A program made the position numbers and the translations under genes. A DNA stretch of 64,000 bases from Caldifarciminota bacterium (lineage in GTDB: Bacteria > Hydrothermota > Hydrothermia > LBFQ01 > DSFT01): contig JANXBH010000003.1 of assembly GCA_025060695.1 (NCBI GenBank), positions 1-64,000 on the forward strand, read 5' to 3'. The notes under the pieces were generated by a model that made no database searches, had not been told where the DNA came from, and worked only from the letters and a program-made list of their open reading frames with translations. Numbering within the stretch: position 1 is the stretch's first letter; each line of letters begins with the position of its first letter. Of the stretch, positions 33,299-40,334 are shown one piece after another.

Positions 33299-33772
33299 GT
33301 GTTTACTTTACTATTAGAAGTTATAAATATGAAAGTTTATAGTAATTCTTTTAAGGAAAAAGAGAATATACCAATCAAATATACGTGTGAAGGAGAGAAC
33401 ATAAGTCCTCATGTAAGGTGGGAAGAGTTTCCAAAGGAAACTAAAAGTTTTGTCCTTATAATGAGTGATCCGGATGCTCCTTTTGGTACATTCTACCATT
33501 GGATACTATACGATATTCCTAATAATATAGGTGAAATAAAGGAAGGAGAAAGTATTGGGAAAAAAGGTAAAAATGACTTTGGAAAGCTTGGATATGGAGG
33601 ACCTTGTCCACCAAGGGGACATGGGAAACATAGATACTATATTACTATCTATGCTCTAAATGTAGAAAGTTTAGGAATTAAAGAAGGTGCAAGTGCAAAG
33701 GAAGTTTTAAAAGCAATAGAAGGGAAAATTATTGCTAAAGGTGAATTTTATGGAATTTACGAAAGAAAATGA
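33299..33772 (+). CDS. PEBP-family protein (YbhB/YbcL type)
   Basis: 157 residues from GTG 33299, which lies exactly 7 nt after TAAAAT. The family-conserved start would be ATG 33329 (MKVYSNSF), so the first ten residues may be absent. PEBP motifs: YTCEGENISPHVRWEEFP, VLIMSDPDAPFGTFYHWILYDIP, GYGGPCPPRGHGKHRYYITIYAL. The fold binds phosphate or phosphate esters in a pocket with DPDAP and GPCPP; bacterial functions are mostly unknown. The stop overlaps an ATG of a 31-residue ORF (ATGA). Confidence 0.9.
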   Translation: MFTLLLEVINMKVYSNSFKEKENIPIKYTCEGENISPHVRWEEFPKETKSFVLIMSDPDAPFGTFYHWILYDIPNNIGEIKEGESIGKKGKNDFGKLGYGGPCPPRGHGKHRYYITIYALNVESLGIKEGASAKEVLKAIEGKIIAKGEFYGIYERK

Positions 33773-33864
33773 TATTAGGCATTATTATATATAGTTTAGG
33801 TGTACTTATAATAGCTATTTTATTTTTAATAATTGGTTATTTTTTAGCCTTGAAATTTAGATGA
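33769..33864 (+). CDS. 31-residue small membrane protein
   Basis: A 32-codon frame including the stop, with ATG at 33769-33771 overlapping the PEBP stop (ATGA) and TGA at 33862-33864 overlapping the next gene's ATG (ATGA). The product opens MILGIIIYSLGVLIIAIL and ends YFLALKFR: one hydrophobic helix with a positive C-terminus. The exact fit between two 4-nt overlaps, the style of many other junctions in this window, argues that it is translated. No family recognised. Confidence 0.6.
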   Translation: MILGIIIYSLGVLIIAILFLIIGYFLALKFR

Positions 33865-34871
33865 TAGTTTTTGTAATTTTAAACATAGATAGTGCATATA
33901 GTTATCTTATAAAGAACTTAAAACTAAATCAAAAGAATACAAGCTATAAAGCGGAAACACTTGGACTTAATTTTTATAATATAACTATAAAGAGCTATGA
34001 CAAAAAAGCAAATATTTCAAAGATTTTAAAAAGACTAAAAGAATTAGAATTTTCACAAAAAGATAGCTTTTTCCTTAAGAAATTTGAAAATATGGAAATA
34101 ACTGAGTTGTATTCAAAAATAATGAACGATACTTTAATTATTAATTTTAAACTAAGGACTAAATTTGGAAGTATTTTTGAAAGAAGCAAGTTAGAAAACT
34201 TTTTTATAAACCTTATAGAAAGCTCAACATCTTTGAAAATTGATAAGAAGAAAGTAAACAGTAATTTAGAAACGAAATCCGACTTTTACAATTTAAAAAT
34301 GAGTATAAAAAACTCATTTTCTCAAGATGATATTACCAAAATTAGAAATTCGATGCTTAAAGATAATATCTATGCACTTGACTATCAACTTGGAAGACTA
34401 ATATACATAAGATTTTCAGGACTTATAGAAAATTATCTCATTTACGATAGCTATATAAAATATCTTCAAGATTCACTATTTTTAGATATAAAAATTAAAA
34501 AGCCAGAACTAAAAACTGTTAGAGTTGCAAAAAATATTTTATATATACTGAAATTAGCATCTAAGGATAAAATTATAGGCTATGGCTTTAAGGAATTGTG
34601 GCAAGATGTATTGGATAATAAAATAGTAAATACTATTAAGCTTGATGTAATATTCAGAAAAGATGTTGTTCTTGAAGAAATAAAAAATAGAATTGTTAAT
34701 GAAGGTAGTAGGATTTCTATTAATAAGAATGCATATGTAGTTTCAGAAATAATAGTAATAAGCAATCCACAAATAGAGGCAGAAAATTATAAAACTATAA
34801 GAATTGAATTTAGCAATTTTTCAGAGTATGATATTTTTAAAGTAGGAACTATTAATGTTGAAGTTCAATAA
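33861..34871 (+). CDS. Hypothetical protein, unknown family
   Basis: 336 residues. The first 15 residues (MIVFVILNIDSAYSY) could be a short signal or a buried strand. The body is lysine-, serine- and isoleucine-rich with alternating amphipathic stretches, for example LIINFKLRTKFGSIF and TIKLDVIFRKDVVLEEI, and a central YLQDSLFLDIKIKKPEL. No catalytic motif or cysteine pattern stands out. It is coupled to the 31-residue membrane ORF by an ATGA overlap, and its 3' end overlaps the convergent propeller gene by 20 bp. Function unknown. Confidence 0.55.
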   Translation: MIVFVILNIDSAYSYLIKNLKLNQKNTSYKAETLGLNFYNITIKSYDKKANISKILKRLKELEFSQKDSFFLKKFENMEITELYSKIMNDTLIINFKLRTKFGSIFERSKLENFFINLIESSTSLKIDKKKVNSNLETKSDFYNLKMSIKNSFSQDDITKIRNSMLKDNIYALDYQLGRLIYIRFSGLIENYLIYDSYIKYLQDSLFLDIKIKKPELKTVRVAKNILYILKLASKDKIIGYGFKELWQDVLDNKIVNTIKLDVIFRKDVVLEEIKNRIVNEGSRISINKNAYVVSEIIVISNPQIEAENYKTIRIEFSNFSEYDIFKVGTINVEVQ

Positions 34872-35601
34872 TTTCAAAGCCTTCTTCATCAGAAAAGGCA
34901 ACATATAGCTTTCCACTATAATAAAATACACTAGTAGGATGGGACTTAGTTCTATAAATTTCTCTCTCTGTAAGATTTTCAATATCAATTTCAACAACAT
35001 TATCAGACAAAAGACCTGTTGCGTATAATTTATTACCATTTATAGTAAGACCATATCCAGACCTAATAAGATTACTCCTTAGTAGTAATCTCACACTGTC
35101 GTTTTCGTATACATATATACTTGCCGGACTAGTAAATGTTATTATATAAATTCTGCCATTTTCGTCAACAGCCATACCTGCAGGTCTTCTAATTGAAAAT
35201 GCAGGCTTTATATTGCCTGAAGAGTTAAATTTATATACCATATCAGAAAACACATCTGATACATAAAAAACTCCATCTTTATCCAAAACAATATCTAAAA
35301 GTAAGCCTACACTACTCGGAAAATCTTTTATATCTATAAGCTTAGTAAGCGACATATTACTTAGTGAAAGTTTCCATATTCCGTTTAAATCCGCAATAAA
35401 AAAGTAATTTCTTTGCTTTTTAAAACCTTTTGGATCTACTAAAATTCCTGAAATATCAATATATTCAAAATTTTTAGAACCATCTCTAAATCTATAAATC
35501 TTACCATCACTTAAATTAACCTCACCTATACTGGTAAAGTAAATATAATCGTCTACATTACAAAATCCACCTATTCTCAAAAACGAGATTAAGAAAAGCA
35601 A
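34852..35601 (-). CDS. Secreted NHL/SMP-30-like beta-propeller protein
   Basis: 249 residues. The N-terminus MLFLISFLRIGGFC may be a signal sequence or a weak lipobox-like end at Cys14. The rest is built of repeated four-strand units typical of six-bladed propellers: GILVDPKG..YFFIADLNGIWKL, DIVLDKDGVFYVSDVFSDMVYKF, GMAVDENGRIYIITF, GYGLTINGNKLYATGL and TSVFYYSGKLYVAF. Such proteins are periplasmic or extracellular; no lactonase metal site is obvious. It follows the O-antigen-ligase-like gene by 3 nt and is probably co-transcribed. Confidence 0.7.
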   Translation of the reverse strand: MLFLISFLRIGGFCNVDDYIYFTSIGEVNLSDGKIYRFRDGSKNFEYIDISGILVDPKGFKKQRNYFFIADLNGIWKLSLSNMSLTKLIDIKDFPSSVGLLLDIVLDKDGVFYVSDVFSDMVYKFNSSGNIKPAFSIRRPAGMAVDENGRIYIITFTSPASIYVYENDSVRLLLRSNLIRSGYGLTINGNKLYATGLLSDNVVEIDIENLTEREIYRTKSHPTSVFYYSGKLYVAFSDEEGFEIIELQH

Positions 35602-35604
35602 TTT

Positions 35605-36909
35605 TTATAATTTTAAACTTAATTTAATATTTGAAAGACCAAGTATAGAAAATACAAATAGATCAATAATTACTCTATCTAAGTTTTTTTCAAAAAATCC
35701 AGAGATTAACATTAAAACAACAATCCATCCACCGGAAATAGCCAAAAAATTATTCTCACTATAACCCTTTTTGAGAAATTTTATAGCAAAGTAAATGTAA
35801 GCTATTATAAACGCCAAAAAACCTAATATGCCAGTTTCTGCTAATGCATCAGTGTAAATATTATGCGTATGAGAAAAATTATCAATAATACCAAGTTTTG
35901 CATAATCTTTTAGATAATCTGAAACGTGATTATAACCTATACCAAATATAGGACTTTTTTGAAATATCTCCAAACCTACCATATAAAAATTTTTTCTAAG
36001 TTCAAGAGCACGATTAAATGCAGGATTGAATATTAAGAGAAATAACGAAATAGAGAAAAATAAAATAATTGGAAATAAGATTAGCCTTGGATTTTTATAT
36101 TTTGTAAGAAAAATAGTAGTTAAAATCAACAAAACTATAGGTATGTAGGATTTTGAAAATGTAAGAATAAGAGAAATAAAACTTATTAAAAAAGCAAAAA
36201 AGTAAATCTTCTTGTAAAATATGAATGCACAAAAAAATAAAACTGAAACTGTAGAAAACACTCCACTGGCAACTAATTTATGTCCAAAAGGTCCTTCAAA
36301 GTTATTAGTTTCATTCCAAAAACGTTTAATAAATATATAATTTTCAGATATCCTTTGCTTTGTATGTAAAAAGAAGCTATCAGTTGAACTTATGGTATAG
36401 TTTCCTTCTTTTAATTTTAAAAAAGTTAGGACACTATTCCCTGGAACTAAAATTTTATTTTCATTTATAAAAATTTCAATGGGTTTATCCTTGATATTTC
36501 TTATAACAACTTTATCCTTTTTATCTAATTTCAAGTTATATTCATTTACATATACGTAGTAATACTTCGTCCAAAACATTGGAAGAAACCTATCAAAAAT
36601 TCCAACAACAAGTATTATAAAATTTGAAAAAAATATGGAAAATAAAATACGGTCTATAATTTTCTCATTTATGGAAATATTAGAAAAAATCACATAAACG
36701 AACTTATCAAATATCTCCTTAATAGGTAAGACAGAAAGATTGTTAAATATCAGGGATATCGCCCTTATTATATAAAGCAGTATAAATAAAATAAAATCTT
36801 TAGGAATATGAAATTTCTTGTTTATAAAAAAATAAGCATACGCTATAACATAACCAATAGAAACTGAAAATGGAAGTAAAAAGTAATAAAGATAGATGAG
36901 AACTGCCAG
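35605..36909 (-). CDS. O-antigen ligase / polymerase-like membrane protein, non-canonical start
   Basis: About 435 residues with roughly ten transmembrane helices and a large periplasmic loop near 150-230. The C-terminal loop GIGYNHVSDYLKDYAKLG followed by SHTHNIYTDALAETGILGFL is the Wzy_C signature of O-antigen ligases. The first helix (LAVLIYLYYFLLPFSV) starts only 2 nt after the tRNA-His gene. No in-frame ATG, GTG or TTG occurs between the tRNA and residue ~60; the GTG at 36951 lies in the tRNA anticodon. CTG 36909 (used here) or ATC 36897 may start it, or the message begins at the tRNA 3' processing site. Confidence 0.78.
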   Translation of the reverse strand: MAVLIYLYYFLLPFSVSIGYVIAYAYFFINKKFHIPKDFILFILLYIIRAISLIFNNLSVLPIKEIFDKFVYVIFSNISINEKIIDRILFSIFFSNFIILVVGIFDRFLPMFWTKYYYVYVNEYNLKLDKKDKVVIRNIKDKPIEIFINENKILVPGNSVLTFLKLKEGNYTISSTDSFFLHTKQRISENYIFIKRFWNETNNFEGPFGHKLVASGVFSTVSVLFFCAFIFYKKIYFFAFLISFISLILTFSKSYIPIVLLILTTIFLTKYKNPRLILFPIILFFSISLFLLIFNPAFNRALELRKNFYMVGLEIFQKSPIFGIGYNHVSDYLKDYAKLGIIDNFSHTHNIYTDALAETGILGFLAFIIAYIYFAIKFLKKGYSENNFLAISGGWIVVLMLISGFFEKNLDRVIIDLFVFSILGLSNIKLSLKL

Positions 36910-36911
36910 AG

Positions 36912-36985
36912 GGAGGGCGACCCGATTTGAACGGGCGACCTGCGGATCCACAGTCCGCCGCTCTAACCAGCTGAGCTACGCCCTC
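36912..36985 (-). tRNA. tRNA-His (GTG)
   Basis: Cloverleaf with acceptor GAGGGCG/CGCCCTC, anticodon GTG in the GGACTGTGGATCC stem-loop, and T-arm with GTTCAAATC. The genome supplies G at position -1 (36986) opposite discriminator C, the hallmark of tRNA-His. No CCA is encoded. It is the last tRNA of the four-gene cluster and abuts the O-antigen-ligase-like gene. Confidence 0.95.
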
Positions 36986-36989
36986 CTAA

Positions 36990-37061
36990 TCGGGGTGCCG
37001 GGACTTGAACCCGGGACCTCTTGGTCCCAAGCCAAGCGCGCTACCACTGCGCTACACCCCG
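36990..37061 (-). tRNA. tRNA-Pro (TGG)
   Basis: Acceptor CGGGGTG/CACCCCG with discriminator A, anticodon stem CTTGG/CCAAG around loop CTTGGGA (anticodon TGG), T-arm with GGTTCAAGTCC. The D-loop is short and no CCA is encoded. Confidence 0.93.
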
Positions 37062-37063
37062 TA

Positions 37064-37139
37064 TGGTGGGGCGTGCAGGACTCGAACCTGCGACCCGCGG
37101 ATTAAGAATCCGCTGCTCTACCAACTGAGCTAACGCCCC
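37064..37139 (-). tRNA. tRNA-Lys (CTT), CCA encoded
   Basis: Acceptor GGGGCGT/ACGCCCC, discriminator A, anticodon stem GCGGA/TCCGC around TTCTTAA (anticodon CTT), T-arm CAGGTTCGAGTCCTG. The genome encodes the 3' CCA (37064-37066), unlike the three neighbours. Only 2 nt separate it from tRNA-Pro. Confidence 0.94.
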
Positions 37140-37141
37140 AA

Positions 37142-37215
37142 CGCCCCCGGCGGGACTCGAACCCACAACCCTCGGATTAGAAATCCGATGCTCTATCCAA
37201 TTGAGCTACGGGGGC
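37142..37215 (-). tRNA. tRNA-Arg (TCT)
   Basis: Acceptor GCCCCCG/CGGGGGC, anticodon stem TCGGA/TCCGA around TTTCTAA (anticodon TCT), T-arm with GGTTCGAGTCC. It reads AGA/AGG, the arginine codons that dominate this AT-rich window. First gene of the cluster; the promoter is at 37229-37240 on the minus strand. Confidence 0.95.
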
Positions 37216-37224
37216 AATATAAAG

Positions 37225-37240
37225 CTATAAAATTTTAAAG
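37225..37240. promoter_or_regulatory. Shared bidirectional promoter: tRNA cluster (-) and rsmA (+)
   Basis: ctataaaattttaaag reads as ctataaaatttt rightward (TAAAAT 8 nt before the rsmA ATG) and ctttaaaatttt leftward. The leftward start would fall near 37225, leaving a leader of about 10 nt before tRNA-Arg. The two -10 cores overlap. Only 26 bp separate the genes. Confidence 0.65.
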
Positions 37241-37241
37241 G

Positions 37242-37976
37242 ATGAAATTCAGTCAGATTTTCCTAATAGATAAGTTTTATATAAACAAAATTATAGAAGC
37301 TTTAAATATAAGGGAAAATGATATATTTCTTGAGATTGGACCAGGAGATGGAACTATTACTTATGAAATATTAAAAAAAGGTGCAATAGTTATCGCAATT
37401 GAAATTGATTATAATCTTTTTAAAATGCTAAATGAAAAATTTTCACTAATCTTAGGAAAGAAATTTTATTTATATAACGAAGATTTTTTAAAATTTAACC
37501 TTAATAAATTAGATTTTCAGAGTATGAGATTTTTTTCAAATCTTCCATATCACATAACTCACGACGCGCTATTTAAAATTCTGAAAAATAAAGGAAAGTT
37601 TATAGATATACATATTATGCTTCAAAAAGAAGTTTCAGAAAAATTATTAAAAGAAAAAAATTACTTACACTTCCTTTTTAACTACCATTTTGAAATTTAC
37701 GAACTATTTAAAATTCCACCTTGGGCATTCGTCCCAAAAGTAAGTGTATTTTCTTCTTTTCTAAGGATGATTCCAAGAAAAAATTTAATGGCAAAAGAAT
37801 TGGAAGATAAGGTATTTGAAATTATCAAAAGGTCCTTTTTAGAAAGAAGAAAAAAATTAAAAAATACTATAAAAATAGTTCCCGAAGAGTATAGTCAGAA
37901 AAGACCAGAAGAATTAGAATTTAAGGATTTTGTTGAAATTGCTTTATACTATTTACAATCAAGTCAAAAGTTATAG
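37242..37976 (+). CDS. rsmA: 16S rRNA dimethyladenosine transferase
   Basis: 244 residues. KsgA/RsmA motifs: KFSQIFLIDKFYINKII at the start, IFLEIGPGDGTITYEIL (SAM motif I), FFSNLPYHITHDAL (catalytic NLPY) and the C-terminal helical domain with SFLERRKKLKNTI. It dimethylates two adenines of helix 45 in 16S rRNA. It is slightly short (usually 260-280) because the C-terminal domain is trimmed. The last 56 bp overlap the convergent TlpA-like gene, the longest overlap in the window. Confidence 0.94.
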   Translation: MKFSQIFLIDKFYINKIIEALNIRENDIFLEIGPGDGTITYEILKKGAIVIAIEIDYNLFKMLNEKFSLILGKKFYLYNEDFLKFNLNKLDFQSMRFFSNLPYHITHDALFKILKNKGKFIDIHIMLQKEVSEKLLKEKNYLHFLFNYHFEIYELFKIPPWAFVPKVSVFSSFLRMIPRKNLMAKELEDKVFEIIKRSFLERRKKLKNTIKIVPEEYSQKRPEELEFKDFVEIALYYLQSSQKL

Positions 37977-38439
37977 GACCTCTAAAGTGAAACTTAATAT
38001 AACCCTCTTTAATAACAATAGTTTCAGGAACACCCCTTATTCCATAATCTACGCTAACAGAAACTCCTTTTGCATATAAATTTAAAAACTTCACATTATA
38101 ATTTTTTATAAAATCCAAAGCACTTTCCCTTCTATCCCATATATTTATACCAATTAAAACAACACTATCTCCTGAATATTCATATATTCTATTAAGTTCA
38201 TTAACCTCTTCCTTACAAGGCTCACACCAACTTGACCAAAAATTAAGAATAACTATTTTATTCATAAAATCACTTAGCTTTATGCTATCATTTAAATTCT
38301 CAAGTCTTGGTAGTTTAAAATCTATAGCCTTTCTATCTATTTTCAGATTTTTTTCTACCCTCACTTTTGATGCCTGATATAAAGACCAAAAGAAAACTAT
38401 AGAAATTATTAAAGTAGATAAGATAAAGAATAATCTCAT
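37921..38439 (-). CDS. TlpA/ResA-like membrane-anchored thioredoxin
   Basis: 172 residues. An N-terminal membrane anchor (LFFILSTLIISIVFFWSL) is followed by a thioredoxin fold with active site FWSSWCEPCKEE and the cis-proline loop GVPETIVIKEG. This is typical of periplasmic reductants such as CcmG/ResA that keep apocytochrome c cysteines reduced. ccmF is encoded at 58569-60425 and a cytochrome c domain at 16609-18402, so cytochrome c maturation is the likely role. TAAAAT (38453-38448) ends 8 nt before the ATG. Confidence 0.88.
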   Translation of the reverse strand: MRLFFILSTLIISIVFFWSLYQASKVRVEKNLKIDRKAIDFKLPRLENLNDSIKLSDFMNKIVILNFWSSWCEPCKEEVNELNRIYEYSGDSVVLIGINIWDRRESALDFIKNYNVKFLNLYAKGVSVSVDYGIRGVPETIVIKEGYIKFHFRGPITFDLIVNSIKQFQQNP

Positions 38440-38447
38440 TTCCTATA

Positions 38448-38508
38448 ATTTTAAAATACAAACAAAAAGCTTGAAAGATAAAATATAACAAAATTGCTTT
38501 AAAATTTC
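38448..38508. promoter_or_regulatory. Divergent promoters (TlpA-like / band-7 protein)
   Basis: Minus: TAAAAT at 38453-38448, 8 nt before ATG 38439. Plus: ctttaaaatttc at 38497-38508, TAAAAT 6 nt before GTG 38512. The plus-side gene has no Shine-Dalgarno; the minus side has only a weak agga. Confidence 0.6.
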
Positions 38509-38511
38509 TAT

Positions 38512-39435
38512 GTGAATGTATTCAATTATATTCTAATAATCATAGGAATAATTATTCTATTTTTCTCAATATACAGACATACATCGCAAGAAGTAGTAGT
38601 TGAAAAAAGTGGAGAAATCACAACAACAAGCAGGTTTACATTCAATAAAAAAGTTATTCCATTTATATTAATCTCAATTTTTTTGATCCTTTTAGGTATT
38701 TTATTAAGATTGTCCACACCTGAGAACTATATGCTTATATATAATTCAATTTCAAGAAGTTATTATTTATATCGTGGAGGTATAGGTCTTTATATTCCAT
38801 ATATAAATGAAATTAACATATACGATGCAAGGATGAAAGTTTTTCCCGACGAAAAAAAAAGCTGGACAATTTGGTCCTCAAGCTCGGATGGAATACAGGT
38901 AGGTTTAGAAATGAAAGTATGGTTTTCAGTTGATAGTAGTAATATAGTTAAACTACATAAGATGCTTGGACCTAAAAACTACAAAAATTTTATAGAGCCT
39001 GAACTTAAATCTATCACAAAGAGTGAACTATCTAAATATAGTGCAATAGATATTTGGACAACAGCAAAGCAGAAATTAGCCGAGGAACTGAAATTATCAC
39101 TAAATCACAAATTTAAGTACTACGGAATAGTTATAAACTCGGTTTCTATAGAAGAAGTAAAAATAAATCCTGAGTTTTTAAAAACTATAGAGGAAATTGC
39201 AATTTCAAAGCAAAAATCAGAAAAATTAAAATATGAACTACAAGCGGAAGAATTAGAAGCCCAAAAGAAAAAGATACAAGCTCAATCAAAAGCCCAAGAA
39301 ATTGAAATAATTGCAAAAGCTCTTAGTCAAAACCCTAAGTATATTGACTATTTATATGTAGATAAAATTTCAGATAAGGTTCAGGTTATCATATCAGATA
39401 AACCAAATATAATAAATTTTAATGAGAGAAAATGA
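38512..39435 (+). CDS. Band 7 / prohibitin-like (SPFH) membrane protein
   Basis: 307 residues. Two transmembrane segments lie near 5-25 and 50-70, then an SPFH domain (about 75-250; GGIGLYIPYINEINIYDARM, DGIQVGLEMKVWFSVD). A charged helical tail (KYELQAEELEAQKKKIQAQSK) is typical of prohibitin or HflC-type coiled coils. SPFH proteins form ring-like membrane assemblies that modulate proteases and membrane order. It starts at GTG with TAAAAT 6 nt upstream. It overlaps pyrD by 4 nt, an operon partner with no obvious functional link. Confidence 0.88.
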   Translation: MNVFNYILIIIGIIILFFSIYRHTSQEVVVEKSGEITTTSRFTFNKKVIPFILISIFLILLGILLRLSTPENYMLIYNSISRSYYLYRGGIGLYIPYINEINIYDARMKVFPDEKKSWTIWSSSSDGIQVGLEMKVWFSVDSSNIVKLHKMLGPKNYKNFIEPELKSITKSELSKYSAIDIWTTAKQKLAEELKLSLNHKFKYYGIVINSVSIEEVKINPEFLKTIEEIAISKQKSEKLKYELQAEELEAQKKKIQAQSKAQEIEIIAKALSQNPKYIDYLYVDKISDKVQVIISDKPNIINFNERK

Positions 39436-40334
39436 AATTTAGATTTTTAGATATTGAATTTAAAAACCCTGTCATTTTAGCATCTGGTCCTTGGTGGTTC
39501 GGTGAGGAATATGAAGGAAAGATAAACTTTGAAAAGCTTGGTGCAATTACATTTAAAAGCTTAACTAAAGAAGAAAGAGTCGGAAATCCTACTCCTTATA
39601 TATTAGTAGAAGACTACGTAGTTTATAACTCCGTAGGTTTAAAAAATCCAGGCATAAATAAGTTTATAAGCGATATTTATGAAAAATTTAAGAATTTAGA
39701 TACAGTTCTGATTGTTTCTATAGCAGGTCATAGTGAAGACGAATTTATAGAAAACTTTGAAAAACTATCCAAATTAGAAAAAGTATCACTACTTGAGTTA
39801 AATCTCTCATGCCCTAATGTAAGTGGTGGTTTATTTTGCTTTAACAAACAATCAATTAAGTATATATTGGAGAATGTTAAAGCTATTTCAAAAAAACCAA
39901 TAATTGTAAAATTTTCTCCAGAAGGTGAAATTTTACCATATATAGAAACTTCACTAAATTACGGTGCAGATATTATAAATCTTGCAAATAGTCCAATAGG
40001 TTTAAAAATAGATATTGAAAACAAAAAACCATTCTTTTACAGGATTTTTTGTGGATACTCAGGAAAAGCTGTTAAACCCTTAATTTTGAAAAAAGTATAT
40101 GAAACATATAAAGCATTCAAATGTCCCATTATTGGTCTCGGTGGTATATTTAGCTATCAAGATGCTCTTGAATATATATTCTCAGGTGCTCTTTTTGTAA
40201 GTGTTGGAAGTGCTATATACTATGACTATAAAATACCTGAGAGAATCGTAGCTGATTTGCAAAACTATTTAAAAGAGAATGGCTTGAAAAATCACTTAGA
40301 ACTCGTAGGCATAGCATCGAAAGATAGTTTCTGA
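39432..40334 (+). CDS. pyrD: Dihydroorotate dehydrogenase (class 1 type)
   Basis: 300 residues. The FMN TIM-barrel has NPVILASGPWWFGEEYE at the start, YNSVGLKNPGI, LLELNLSCPNVSGG, PIIVKFSPEG, the FMN-phosphate loop IIGLGGIFSYQDALEYI and then LFVSVGSAI. It oxidises dihydroorotate to orotate in pyrimidine synthesis. The length and lack of an N-terminal membrane helix place it with cytosolic class 1 enzymes; a pyrK partner is not adjacent, so 1A against 1B is open. The 3' end overlaps the convergent regulator gene by 43 bp. Confidence 0.9.
   Translation: MKFRFLDIEFKNPVILASGPWWFGEEYEGKINFEKLGAITFKSLTKEERVGNPTPYILVEDYVVYNSVGLKNPGINKFISDIYEKFKNLDTVLIVSIAGHSEDEFIENFEKLSKLEKVSLLELNLSCPNVSGGLFCFNKQSIKYILENVKAISKKPIIVKFSPEGEILPYIETSLNYGADIINLANSPIGLKIDIENKKPFFYRIFCGYSGKAVKPLILKKVYETYKAFKCPIIGLGGIFSYQDALEYIFSGALFVSVGSAIYYDYKIPERIVADLQNYLKENGLKNHLELVGIASKDSF

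Noticed and set aside
36896-37105. A 69-codon plus-strand frame across the tRNA cluster
   Set aside because: It is the antisense of three tRNA genes and its composition follows their GC-rich stems; it is not a protein gene.
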